Source of the DNA: Mesoterricola silvestris
GTDB lineage: Bacteria; Acidobacteriota; Holophagae; Holophagales; Holophagaceae
Assembly (NCBI RefSeq): GCF_030295405.1
Contig: NZ_AP027080.1
Location: forward strand, 4,696,001 to 4,760,000
Direction: 5' to 3'
DNA length: 64,000 bases
This document shows positions 27,176 through 35,617 of the stretch, in pieces (the first letter of the stretch is position 1; every line of letters begins with the position of its first letter). The position numbers and the translations under genes are program-made. A model generated the notes under the pieces. The model worked only from the letters and a program-made list of their open reading frames with translations. It did no database searches and had not been told where the DNA came from.

Positions 27176-27940
27176 CTAGTCGCCCATGATGCTGAAGCCG
27201 CCGTCCACGTAGAGCACCTGGCCCGTGATGCCCCGGGCCATGTCGCTCAGCATGAAGAGCGTGGCGTCGCCCACCTCGGCGGCGTCCGTGTCCTTGCGCA
27301 GGGGGGCCCGGTTCCGGTGGTGGCGCTGCATGCCGCCGAAGCCGGAGATGCCCGAGGCCGCCAGGGTCTTGATGGGGCCGGCGGAGATGGCGTTCACCCG
27401 GACGCCCATGGGTCCCATGTCGGCCGCCAGGTAGCGCACGCTGGCCTCCAGGGAGGCCTTGGCCACACCCATGACATTGTAATTGGGCACCACCCGCGTG
27501 CCGCCCAAATAGGACATGGCCACGATCGCGCCCCCTTCGCCCATGATCGGCGCGGCGCTCTGGCACAGGGCCGCCAGCGAATAGGCGCTGATGTCGTGCG
27601 CGATGCGGAAGTCCTCCCGGCTCGTGGCCAGGAACTGGCCCTCCAGGGCCGCCCGGGGGGCGTACGCCACGGCGTGGACGATGAAGTCCAGGTGCCCCCA
27701 GACCCGCTTGAGCAGCTCGAAGGTCATGAGGATCTGCTTGTCCGAGGTGACGTCCATGGGGATGAGGATGGGATCCTTGAGGTCGGCCGTGAGCTCCCGG
27801 ACATTCTTGCCCAGCCGGTCGTTCTGGTAGGTGAAGGCCACCTCGGCCCCCTCCGCCAGTAGCCGCTGGGAAATGCCCCAGGCAATGGACCACTTGTTGG
27901 CCACCCCCACCACCAGTCCGCGTTTGCCCTTCATGAGCAT
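27176..27940 (-). CDS. fabI: Enoyl-[acyl-carrier-protein] reductase (NADH), FabI
   Basis: Last reductive step of each fatty-acid elongation cycle. 254 residues, SDR fold with the divergent FabI nucleotide motif (GVANKWSIAWGI) and catalytic Tyr-x6-Lys (YNVMGVAK); GQVLYVDGGFSIMG closes the protein. The start chosen is ATG 27940, 7 nt after AAGGGGG; a GTG at 27946 and an ATG at 27934 are in frame but badly spaced. It stands alone on the minus strand, divergent from the TPR gene at 28026. Confidence 0.96.
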   Translation of the reverse strand: MLMKGKRGLVVGVANKWSIAWGISQRLLAEGAEVAFTYQNDRLGKNVRELTADLKDPILIPMDVTSDKQILMTFELLKRVWGHLDFIVHAVAYAPRAALEGQFLATSREDFRIAHDISAYSLAALCQSAAPIMGEGGAIVAMSYLGGTRVVPNYNVMGVAKASLEASVRYLAADMGPMGVRVNAISAGPIKTLAASGISGFGGMQRHHRNRAPLRKDTDAAEVGDATLFMLSDMARGITGQVLYVDGGFSIMGD

Positions 27941-28013
27941 GGCCACCCCCTTTGTTGAGATCTGCGACGACCTCTCAAATTAGCCCAAACGGCCCGCGGC
28001 CGCCACCGTGTCC

Positions 28014-28019
28014 TATACT
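28014..28019 (+). promoter_or_regulatory. Possible -10 element for a leaderless TPR mRNA
   Basis: TATACT is a close match to the sigma-70 -10 consensus and ends 6 nt before the ATG at 28026, so transcription from it would start at or beside the start codon. No good -35 hexamer is seen 16-18 nt upstream and no ribosome-binding site precedes the ATG, which fits a leaderless transcript but does not prove it. Confidence 0.35.
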
Positions 28020-28025
28020 CTTGCC

Positions 28026-29105
28026 ATGTTTCTCCGCGCCGTGCCCTGTTTCACGCTTTCCATCGCCGTTGCGGCCTGGGGCTACTCCCCGCGCCCGGAT
28101 CTGGACGCGGGCCGCTATTTGCAGGCCCTGGCCGCCGCCGACGCCGAGCTGAGGGCCGACCCCGGCAACGCCCTGGCTCTGGCGGCCCGGTCCCAGGCCC
28201 TCACCGCCATGATGCGCCTGCCCGAGGCCCTGGCCGCGGGGCGCAGGGCCGCCGACCTCAACCCGCGCCTGGGAGAGGCCCTTCTGGCCCGGGCCCTGGC
28301 CAGGGCCGGAACGGCCATCCAGCAGAAGAACCTGGGCAGCCTTCGGGGCGTTTCGGCCGCCATGGATGACCTCCGCGGCGCGGTGAAGCTGGACCCTGGC
28401 CTGGTTGCGGCCTGGATGGCGCTGGGGCTGGGCTATGAACAGCTGCCGGGCATCCTGGGCGGCTCCACCCGCCGGGCCCTGGAGTGCGCGGAACTGGTCC
28501 GGAAACTGGACCCGGGCAAGGGCTCGGCCCTCAAGGGCACCATCCTTTCCATGGAAGGCGAGTGGACCCAGGCGGAGGCCACCTTCGGCACGGCCCTGGC
28601 CATTTCGCCCAAGGACCCGGAAGTGATCATGTCCTACCTGGATGCCCTGGGCAGCCGGGAGACCCGCAAGGGCCTCGGCGAGGAGGAACAGAAGCGGCGA
28701 CTGGCCCGGGAGGCCCGGCGGCTCCTGCCCGCCGCCCGGGGCAGTGCCCGGGCCCTGTGTTCGGTCTGCGACGCGCTCATCGACGCGGGCCTGGGCGAGG
28801 AGGCCTGGAACGCGGCCCTGGCCTCCCTGTCGTCCGTGGACGCGCCCAGCCTCATCCACCTGCAGCTCGGCAAGATCTCCGCCCGGACCGGCCTCCACGC
28901 CGATCAGGGATTGACCTTCCTGGACCAGGTCCTCAGGGAACCCCTGGAAGGCGGTTCCGGCGGCTACGGCACGGCCCACTGGCGCCGGGGGCAGATCCTC
29001 AAGAATGCCGGCCGCAAGGAGGAGGCCCGGGCCGCCGCCAGGGCCGCCCTGGCCTTCGACGCCAAGGACGCCAAGGCGTCCAGGCTCCTGGATGAGCTCC
29101 GCTAG
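28026..29105 (+). CDS. Exported TPR-repeat protein of unknown function
   Basis: 359 residues. A signal peptide (MFLRAVPCFTLSIAVAAWG) is followed by tetratricopeptide-like helical pairs through most of the length (for example ALAARSQALTAMMRLPEALAA; AAWMALGLGYEQLPGILGG). It contains IQQKNLG and LPGILGGSTRRAL, seen in TRAP-transporter T-component-like TPR proteins, but that link is weak. Presumably a periplasmic scaffold. It lies 34 bp upstream of the sugar aminotransferase gene in the same direction and may be the first gene of that operon. Confidence 0.75.
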   Translation: MFLRAVPCFTLSIAVAAWGYSPRPDLDAGRYLQALAAADAELRADPGNALALAARSQALTAMMRLPEALAAGRRAADLNPRLGEALLARALARAGTAIQQKNLGSLRGVSAAMDDLRGAVKLDPGLVAAWMALGLGYEQLPGILGGSTRRALECAELVRKLDPGKGSALKGTILSMEGEWTQAEATFGTALAISPKDPEVIMSYLDALGSRETRKGLGEEEQKRRLAREARRLLPAARGSARALCSVCDALIDAGLGEEAWNAALASLSSVDAPSLIHLQLGKISARTGLHADQGLTFLDQVLREPLEGGSGGYGTAHWRRGQILKNAGRKEEARAAARAALAFDAKDAKASRLLDELR

Positions 29106-29139
29106 GTCCGATGCCCGAAGCCAACCCCCAGGAGACGCG

Positions 29140-30267
29140 ATGATCCCTTTCAATCGGCCCCACTTCACGGGTAGGGAGCTGGAATTCATCCAGGAGGTGT
29201 TCGAGAGCGGAAGGACCGCCGGGAATTTCGCCTTCACCCGGCGGTGTCAGGCCTACTTCGAGCGGCGCTACGGCCTCGGGAAAGCGCTCCTGACCACGTC
29301 CTGCACGGATGCCCTGGAACTCGCCGCCCTGGCCTGCGGCATCGGACCGGGGGACGAGGTCATCCTCGCGTCCTACGGCTTCGTGTCCACCGCCAACGCC
29401 TTCGCCCTGAGAGGGGCCGGCCTGGTCTTCGCCGATTCCGGCCCGGACCACCCCAACATGGCCGTCGCCAGCATTGCCGACCGGGTGACGGAGGCCACCC
29501 GCGCCATCGTGGTGACCCACTATGCGGGCGTCGCGGTGGACATGGATCCCGTGCTCGCCCTGGCCGAGGCCCGGGGCATCCAGGTGATCGAGGACGCCGC
29601 CCAAGGTATCGAGGCCACGTACAAGGGAAGGCCGCTGGGCACCCTGGGGCACCTGGGCGCCCTCTCCTTCCATGAGACCAAGAACATCCAGTGCGGGGAG
29701 GGCGGCCTTCTGATGATCAACGACGGGGAACTGGCCGCCCGCGCGGAGATCATGTGGGAGAAGGGCACCAACCGGGCCGCGTTCTTCCGGGGCGAAGTGG
29801 ACAAGTACACCTGGGTCGACCTGGGGAGCAGCTTCTCCCCGCCCGAGATCACCGCCGCCGTGCTCTGGGCCCAACTGGTGGACCTGGAAGCCATCCAGCG
29901 GCGGAGGATGGCCGTGTGGAACCGCTACCACGCCGCGCTGGCCCCCCTGGAAGCGGCGGGCCATGCCTCGCTGCCCCACGTTCCCGCCCAGTGTGTCCAC
30001 AACGGGCACATCTACTACCTCGTCCTGGACAGCCTCGCGACCCGGACCCGGCTGACCGAGCACCTGAAGGCAAAAGGGGTCAATGCCGTGTTCCACTACC
30101 AGTCCCTCCACCGCAGCCCCTATTTTGCCCCCCGCCACCTCGGGGGGCCGCTCCCCAACTCCGACCGCTACAGCGACTGCCTTCTCCGCCTCCCCCTGTG
30201 GCCGGACCTCGGCCCCGCGGACCAGGATGCGATCATCGGGGCCGTCGCGGGGTTCTTCGGCGCATGA
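29140..30267 (+). CDS. dTDP-4-amino-4,6-dideoxyhexose transaminase (WecE/RffA-like)
   Basis: PLP enzyme of the DegT/DnrJ/EryC1 family; 375 residues. It resembles E. coli WecE along its length: MIPFN start, NFAFTRRCQ, GDEVILASYGFVSTANAF, VIEDAAQGIEATYKG, the PLP lysine K181 in SFHETKN, and KGTNRAAFFRGEVDKYTW. WecE makes dTDP-4-amino-4,6-dideoxy-D-galactose from dTDP-4-keto-6-deoxy-D-glucose. The product here is therefore probably a dTDP-4-amino sugar, with stereochemistry not certain. rmlA and rmlB for the precursor are not in the window. GGAG lies 5 nt before the ATG. It ends in an ATGA overlap with the methyltransferase. Confidence 0.92.
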   Translation: MIPFNRPHFTGRELEFIQEVFESGRTAGNFAFTRRCQAYFERRYGLGKALLTTSCTDALELAALACGIGPGDEVILASYGFVSTANAFALRGAGLVFADSGPDHPNMAVASIADRVTEATRAIVVTHYAGVAVDMDPVLALAEARGIQVIEDAAQGIEATYKGRPLGTLGHLGALSFHETKNIQCGEGGLLMINDGELAARAEIMWEKGTNRAAFFRGEVDKYTWVDLGSSFSPPEITAAVLWAQLVDLEAIQRRRMAVWNRYHAALAPLEAAGHASLPHVPAQCVHNGHIYYLVLDSLATRTRLTEHLKAKGVNAVFHYQSLHRSPYFAPRHLGGPLPNSDRYSDCLLRLPLWPDLGPADQDAIIGAVAGFFGA

Positions 30268-31130
30268 GGCGCTGCGTGAGCTGCGCCGCTCCCCTCGCCG
30301 ATCCGGTCTGGCGATGCGCCGCCTGTGGCTGGGCCGCGGAGGTGCGGGAGGGCATCCCCATGCTCCACGGGGATGTCCCCGATGGAGAGGGATTCTCCAA
30401 GGCTTCCTTCCAGGCCCTGGCCGGCCAGGAAGCCCGGCACTTCTGGTTCAGGAGCCGGAACCGCCTCATCGCCTGGGCCCTGGGCAAGCACCCCCCCCGC
30501 CCTGGGACCTTCCTGGAAGTCGGCTGCGGAACGGGGTTCGTGCTGCAGGGCCTCGCGACCCTGTTCCCTTCGACCCGCTTCACCGGGGCCGAGTACCACG
30601 TCGAGGGCCTCCCCTTCGCCGCCCAACGCCTGCCCGGGGCCGAATTCCTGCAACTCGACGCCCGGCGGCTGCCCTTCGAGGCGGAATTCGACGGGATTGG
30701 CCTCTTCGATGTGCTGGAGCACATCCCCGAGGACGACCAGGTCCTGGCGGCGATCGCCGCGGCCGTCAAGCCCGAAGGGACCGTCCTGGTCACGGTGCCC
30801 CAGCATCCCTGGCTGTGGAGCGTCGTGGACGAGAAGGCATCCCACGTCCGCCGGTATACCCGCGCCATGCTCCTGGACCGGCTGGCCGGAGCCGGACTCC
30901 GACCGGTCCTGGTCACCTCCTTCGTGTCCCTCCTCCTGCCCCTGCTGGTCCAGGTCCGCCGCCGCCGGGACAAGGAGGCGTTCGAACCCCTGGCCGAATT
31001 CGAAATCGCGCCCTGGAAGAACACCCTTCTCGCGCTCGTGATGGGTCTGGAACGTTTTCTCATTATGGCCGGCGTGCGCTGGCCCTGGGGCGCCTCCCTG
31101 CTCGTCGTGGCCCGGCGCCCCGGCCCATGA
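30264..31130 (+). CDS. Class I SAM-dependent methyltransferase with N-terminal zinc ribbon
   Basis: 288 residues. The first 25 hold a small Cys4 zinc ribbon (C4/C7 and C18/C21). A Rossmann methyltransferase domain follows (motif I EVGCGTGF; LFDVLEHIPEDD). A hydrophobic stretch near residues 215-225 and another near 255 suggest membrane contact. Such ribbons plus methyltransferase are common in polysaccharide loci; the acceptor could be a sugar hydroxyl or a lipid-linked intermediate. ATGA overlaps on both sides tie it to its neighbours. Confidence 0.83.
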   Translation: MRRCVSCAAPLADPVWRCAACGWAAEVREGIPMLHGDVPDGEGFSKASFQALAGQEARHFWFRSRNRLIAWALGKHPPRPGTFLEVGCGTGFVLQGLATLFPSTRFTGAEYHVEGLPFAAQRLPGAEFLQLDARRLPFEAEFDGIGLFDVLEHIPEDDQVLAAIAAAVKPEGTVLVTVPQHPWLWSVVDEKASHVRRYTRAMLLDRLAGAGLRPVLVTSFVSLLLPLLVQVRRRRDKEAFEPLAEFEIAPWKNTLLALVMGLERFLIMAGVRWPWGASLLVVARRPGP

Positions 31131-32035
31131 GGCGCCCCGGGTTCCTCGCCCTCCTCGGCTGGGCCCTGGCCGCGGGTTTCCTCGTCTGGGTCGGCCTGAC
31201 CTTCGAGTGGCGGAGCGCCTGGGGCATCCTCCGGGGCGCCCGGCTCCTGGTCTTCATCGGGGCCACGGCCGGCACCCTCCCGCTGTTCTTCCTCATGCGG
31301 ACCCTCAGGTGGCAGAGCCTCCTCCCCGACCAGGCCCGCTCCGGGTCGCCGCTGGACCGGTACCTCGCCATCGGGATCGCGGTGGGGCTCGGATCCGTCG
31401 TCCCGCTCCAGGGGGCGGAGATCCTGAAGGTCGAAGCCGGGCACAGCGGTTCCGGGCTTGGCCGCAAGCGCGGCTATTCGGCTCTCCTGCTGGAACGCTG
31501 CCTGGATTTGGCGTCCGTCCTGTTTCTCTTCGTGCTTTGCTACCCCCGGTACCTGCCGCCCCAGGGACGGACGCTCACCGCCACCCTGCTTTCCATGGCC
31601 CTGGCCGGACTCCTCCTCGCGCCATGGCTGGGCAGGATTCCGGGCACAGGCTGGTTCGAGGCGTGGGGCGCGGGCTTTCGCGACCTGGTGGCTTCCCCGG
31701 GCCGGCTCGCGGGGGCGCTGGCCTCCACCGCCGTGGCATGGCTGCTGGTCCTGGCCGGGTGGTACGGGGTTCTGGCCTCCCTGCAGATCCACCTGCGTCT
31801 CCCGGATCTGGCCGCGTTGATGTCCGGAATCGCCCTGCTGGGGATCTTCAGCCTGATTCCCGGCGGGATCGGAATCTGCGAGCTGGGCATCACCGGCATG
31901 CTCGGCCTGGCCGGGGTGGAGCCGGCACGGGCCCAGGGCGCCGCCCTCCTGCTTCGCGGCTATTCGTTGGCGTCGGCGGCCCTGGGGCTGGCCTTCCTCC
32001 TCTGGCAGCGGAAACGGCGCAGGAGGGGGGCCTGA
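31127..32035 (+). CDS. Lysylphosphatidylglycerol synthase-type membrane protein (UPF0104 flippase-like)
   Basis: 302 residues, about eight membrane helices, no soluble domain. The family pattern is visible: a long loop with RTLRWQSLLP, VGLGSVVPLQGAEILK, RCLDLASVLFLFVL, and the late SLIPGGIGICELGITGMLG motif. These proteins (the membrane half of MprF, AglD-associated proteins) are thought to move lipids or lipid-linked intermediates across the membrane. Here it could flip a polyprenyl-linked sugar made by the GT2 next door; this is inference. It starts in an ATGA overlap. Confidence 0.82.
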   Translation: MRRPGFLALLGWALAAGFLVWVGLTFEWRSAWGILRGARLLVFIGATAGTLPLFFLMRTLRWQSLLPDQARSGSPLDRYLAIGIAVGLGSVVPLQGAEILKVEAGHSGSGLGRKRGYSALLLERCLDLASVLFLFVLCYPRYLPPQGRTLTATLLSMALAGLLLAPWLGRIPGTGWFEAWGAGFRDLVASPGRLAGALASTAVAWLLVLAGWYGVLASLQIHLRLPDLAALMSGIALLGIFSLIPGGIGICELGITGMLGLAGVEPARAQGAALLLRGYSLASAALGLAFLLWQRKRRRRGA

Positions 32036-32082
32036 CGTCCAGCTACCAATCGGGGTATTCTCGGGACATCCCGGAGGCGAGG

Positions 32083-33024
32083 ATGGTGCACATTTCGGTC
32101 GTGACCCCGGTCTACAAGGCCGAACGGATCCTGCCCGAACTCCACCGGCGGCTCCGGCTCACCCTGGAAGCCATCACGCCGGATTTTGAGATCATCATGG
32201 TCAACGACCATAGCCCCGAGAACGATTGGGCGGTCATCCGCGACCTTGCCGCCGCCGACCCGCGGGTCAAGGGCCTCGATCTCTCCCGGAACTTCGGACA
32301 GCATTTCGCGATCACCGCCGGGCTCGATCACGCCCAAGGGGACTGGATCGTCGTCATGGATTGCGATCTCCAGGACCAGCCGGAGGAGATCGCCAAGCTC
32401 TACGCCAAGGCCCAGGAAGGCTATGATGCCGTCTTCGGCCGGCGCCACGATCGCAAGGACGCCTTCCTCAAGAAGGCCATGTCCACCGCCTATTACCGAA
32501 TCTACGGATATCTGATCGATGGATCCATCGATGGCCGCGTGGCCAACTTCAGCATCATCTCCCGGCAGGTCGCCCAGAGCATCGGCGAAATGCGGGAGCA
32601 CAACCGCTCCTACGGCCTGTTCGCGAATTGGGTCGGATTCCGGACCACCGCCATCGACATCGACCATGCGGCACGCTACGAGGGGCTCACGTCCTACACC
32701 TCCGGCCGCCTCATACGGCTCGCCATCGACAGCATCGTCTCCCAGTCCAACAAGCCGCTTCGGCTTTTCATCCGGCTTGGGTTTTTCATCTCCCTGGTTT
32801 CCTTCGCATTCATCGTATACATCCTCTACCGCCATTTCTTTGTCGGAATCCGGATCGAAGGCTGGGCGAGCGTGATGGTCTCCCTCTGGTTCATCAGCGG
32901 CCTGCTGTTCATGAACCTTGGAATTCTGGGACTCTACATCGGCAAGACCTTTGACGAGACCAAGCGCCGCCCCCTCTATGTCGTCCGGGACCGCATCGGC
33001 CTTTCGGACCACCCCAGGGATTAA
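32083..33024 (+). CDS. Family 2 glycosyltransferase, polyprenyl-phosphate sugar synthase type (ArnC/GtrB-like)
   Basis: 313 residues: a GT-A catalytic domain with VVTPVYKAE, VNDHSPEND and the metal-binding D93-x-D95/DLQDQ motif, then two C-terminal membrane helices (about 232-252 and 265-290). This layout is that of enzymes that move a sugar from a nucleotide donor to undecaprenyl phosphate. The donor may be the amino sugar produced by this operon. GGAGG lies 7 nt before the ATG at 32083. Codons are visibly more AT-rich than in neighbouring housekeeping genes. Confidence 0.88.
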   Translation: MVHISVVTPVYKAERILPELHRRLRLTLEAITPDFEIIMVNDHSPENDWAVIRDLAAADPRVKGLDLSRNFGQHFAITAGLDHAQGDWIVVMDCDLQDQPEEIAKLYAKAQEGYDAVFGRRHDRKDAFLKKAMSTAYYRIYGYLIDGSIDGRVANFSIISRQVAQSIGEMREHNRSYGLFANWVGFRTTAIDIDHAARYEGLTSYTSGRLIRLAIDSIVSQSNKPLRLFIRLGFFISLVSFAFIVYILYRHFFVGIRIEGWASVMVSLWFISGLLFMNLGILGLYIGKTFDETKRRPLYVVRDRIGLSDHPRD

Positions 33025-33045
33025 AGCGGAGGAGAGGCCGGAACC

Positions 33046-34572
33046 ATGCAGATCAACGTGCTGGACTATTTCTTGACCGGGGCCCTGCGGACCCACCCCA
33101 CCAAGGTGGCCATCGAGGACCACGGTACGGCCACCTCCTTCCAGGACCTCCGGGACCAGGCCTTGCGGTGCGCCGCCGCCATCCAGACCCGCACCAGGTC
33201 CCTCAACGAGGCCATCGCGGTCCTGCTGCCCCGGGGGACGGCGATGATCGCCGCCGATCTGGGCATCCTCTTCAGCGGGAACTGTTATACGAACCTCGAT
33301 GCCAAAACGCCTGCCCTGCGGCTCCGGAACGTGGTGGAAAATGTCCGGCCGGCCCTCCTGATCACGTCCCGGGACCAGGCGGAGGCCGCGGCCGGGCTCG
33401 GTGTGGCGCCGGAGCGGCTCCTGTTCGTCGAGGACTTCCCTGGCGCCGCGAACGACGCCGAGGCCATCCTTCGCCGCCTGGAGCGGGTGATCGACACGGA
33501 CCCCGCCTGCATCATCAACACCTCGGGCTCCACGGGAACCCCCAAGAGCGTCGTGCTCAACCACCGGAGCATCATCGATTTCATGGACTGGCTCTTCGGG
33601 AGGTTCGGGTTCGGGCCGGAGGAGCGCATCGGCAGCCTCTCTCCGTTCCATTTCGACATCTACACGCTGGAACTCTGGTACACCCTCGCCAAGGGCTGTA
33701 CCTTCGTCATCATCCCGGAGCAGCATGGCGGCTTCCCCACGAGACTCGTGGAGTTCCTCGCCTCGGAACGCATCTCCTTCCTCTTCTGGGTGCCGACGGT
33801 GATGGTCAACATCAGCAACCAGGACACCTTTGCCGCAATCAAGCCTCGGGCGCTGCGCAACGTGCTGTTCGCCGGGGAGGTGTTCCCCACCCGGCACTTC
33901 AACTACTGGCGCCGCCATTTCCCGGAGGCCCTGTTCGTCAACCTCTATGGCCCCATCGAAATCACGGTGGACTGCACCTACTACGCCGTGGACCGGGACT
34001 TCGCCGACGAGGAGCCGCTGCCCATCGGCTTCCCCTGCCGGAACACCGATATCCTGATCCTGGACGCGGACGGGCGCCAGGTCCCGCCCGGGGCCCAGGG
34101 CGAGCTCTGCGTCCGCGGCACGTCCCTGGCCATGGGCTACTGGAACGACCCCGAAAAGACCCGCGGCGCCTTCGTCCAGAACCCCCTCAACACCCGCTAC
34201 CCCGAGCTGATCTACCGCACCGGGGACCTCGTCCACGTCAACGACGCGGGCGAGATCCTTTTCGACGGGCGCAAGGATTTCCAGGTCAAGCACCTGGGCT
34301 ACCGCATCGAGCTTGGGGAGATCGAGCACGTCCTCGTCAATTCGGTGGAGGACATCGCCAACGCCTGCGTCCTGTACGACCGGGAACGGAAGGAGATCAT
34401 CCTCGTCTTCGAGAGCCAGCGGCAGGTGACGCCCGCGGAGATCCGGAAGAGGCTCCAGCAGGTCCTGCCCAAGTACATGCTGCCCACCGCGTTCCACCAG
34501 GTGGAGGCCATGGTGCGCAACCCAAATGGCAAGATCGACCGGAAGCGGCTCCAGGAGGAATTCCTCGGATGA
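33046..34572 (+). CDS. Stand-alone amino-acid adenylation enzyme (DltA/NRPS A-domain-like)
   Basis: 508 residues with the A-domain core motifs in order: A3 NTSGSTGTPKS near residue 158, A5 NLYGPIEITVDCT, A7 YRTGDL, A8 FDGRKDFQVKHLGYRIELGE, and A10 NPNGKIDRK with the catalytic Lys. D204, in SPFHFDIYT, sits where NRPS and DltA domains keep the Asp that binds the amino group, so an amino acid is a likelier substrate than a fatty acid. No carrier domain is fused; one of the two ACPs downstream probably receives the product. It ends in an ATGA overlap. Confidence 0.87.
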   Translation: MQINVLDYFLTGALRTHPTKVAIEDHGTATSFQDLRDQALRCAAAIQTRTRSLNEAIAVLLPRGTAMIAADLGILFSGNCYTNLDAKTPALRLRNVVENVRPALLITSRDQAEAAAGLGVAPERLLFVEDFPGAANDAEAILRRLERVIDTDPACIINTSGSTGTPKSVVLNHRSIIDFMDWLFGRFGFGPEERIGSLSPFHFDIYTLELWYTLAKGCTFVIIPEQHGGFPTRLVEFLASERISFLFWVPTVMVNISNQDTFAAIKPRALRNVLFAGEVFPTRHFNYWRRHFPEALFVNLYGPIEITVDCTYYAVDRDFADEEPLPIGFPCRNTDILILDADGRQVPPGAQGELCVRGTSLAMGYWNDPEKTRGAFVQNPLNTRYPELIYRTGDLVHVNDAGEILFDGRKDFQVKHLGYRIELGEIEHVLVNSVEDIANACVLYDRERKEIILVFESQRQVTPAEIRKRLQQVLPKYMLPTAFHQVEAMVRNPNGKIDRKRLQEEFLG

Positions 34573-35393
34573 GCGCCTTCGCCCCGGTCCCCAGCCTCGA
34601 AGCCCTCATGGCCGCGGTGGATTCGGTCAAGGCCGGGGCGGATGCCTATGTCACCAACCTCTTCCTGGACCCCGCGAAGGCCCGGGAATGGATCGCGCGC
34701 GGGGACCTCGCCTGCCTTGGGACCGGGGGCTGCGCCCTCTTCCTGCGCAAGGACCGGTGGTTCCGGCATCTCCATTTCTGCGCCGCGGACGAGGCGGCCC
34801 TGGCCGGCTCCCTTGGCCACCTCGAGGGGGAGGGGCTCCTCACTCTGGACCTCCTGGGCCGCGCGGACCGGGTGGAGGAGATGAGTCGCTGGTTCCAGGC
34901 CGCCGGTTTCAGGACCTATTCCCGCCTCACCCGGCTGGCCCGGATCCAGGCCAAGGGCGCGCCGCCCCCACCCGCGCCTCCCGCGGAAACAGAGCCGGCG
35001 GTGGCGGCGGATGTCGACGCCCTGCTCCGGAACCTGGAGGCTTCCTTCGATCCTCTCAAGGAGCACCTTCCCTCCCGCGAGGACCTGGACCTGGCGGTGG
35101 CCGCGGGCCGGGTCCGGGTGGTCCGCGGCGGGGCCGGCATCGCCGGGTTCCTTTACTCCGACACGCTCGGCGCCAGTTCCACCCTCCGCTATTGGCTGGT
35201 GGGCCCCGGCCACCGGGACCAGGGGATCGGCGCTAGACTGATCCGAGACTACTTCCACCGGAGCCCCGCCGTGACACGCTTCCTCCTGTGGGTGCTTGAT
35301 TCCAACGCAGACGCCATCGCCAAGTACGGCCACTACGGGTACGCTCCGGACGGCCTCGTGGACCGGGTGATGATCAGGGAGGTGCAGCCATGA
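34569..35393 (+). CDS. GNAT-family acyltransferase
   Basis: 274 residues. The C-terminal part has the acyl-CoA/ACP pyrophosphate-binding motif A (RDQGIGARLI) and a typical GNAT ending (NADAIAKYGHYGYAPDGL). The N-terminal half may be a second, degenerate GNAT-like lobe, separated by a Pro-rich linker (PPPPAPPAETEP) near residue 140. It lies between the adenylation enzyme and an ACP with ATGA overlaps at both ends, so it may transfer an aminoacyl or acyl group from ACP to a sugar amine; that is inferred. Confidence 0.78.
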   Translation: MSAFAPVPSLEALMAAVDSVKAGADAYVTNLFLDPAKAREWIARGDLACLGTGGCALFLRKDRWFRHLHFCAADEAALAGSLGHLEGEGLLTLDLLGRADRVEEMSRWFQAAGFRTYSRLTRLARIQAKGAPPPPAPPAETEPAVAADVDALLRNLEASFDPLKEHLPSREDLDLAVAAGRVRVVRGGAGIAGFLYSDTLGASSTLRYWLVGPGHRDQGIGARLIRDYFHRSPAVTRFLLWVLDSNADAIAKYGHYGYAPDGLVDRVMIREVQP

Positions 35394-35617
35394 AGCTTGT
35401 CCTGGACATCCTGAACGGGATCCGGCCCGAATTCGATTTTTCCACCAGCCAGTCGTTCATCACGGACGGGATGCTGGATTCCTTCGACCTGCTGTCCCTG
35501 GTCGGGGAGCTCGAGGAGTCCTTCGGCATCCGCATTGACGGCCAGGATATCGTGCCCGAGAATTTTGCCAATCTCGCCACCATCGGACACCTGATCGATA
35601 AGAGCCGAAGGAAATGA
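35390..35617 (+). CDS. Acyl carrier protein (first of two)
   Basis: 75 residues, the usual ACP size. Ser 31 in GMLDSFDLLSLV is the phosphopantetheine attachment site, followed by the acidic helix II (GELEESFGI). It differs clearly from the second ACP at 36699. The start ATG overlaps the GNAT stop (ATGA), and the stop overlaps the KAS III start. It is probably the carrier for the adenylation enzyme, the KAS III, or both. Confidence 0.9.
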   Translation: MKLVLDILNGIRPEFDFSTSQSFITDGMLDSFDLLSLVGELEESFGIRIDGQDIVPENFANLATIGHLIDKSRRK

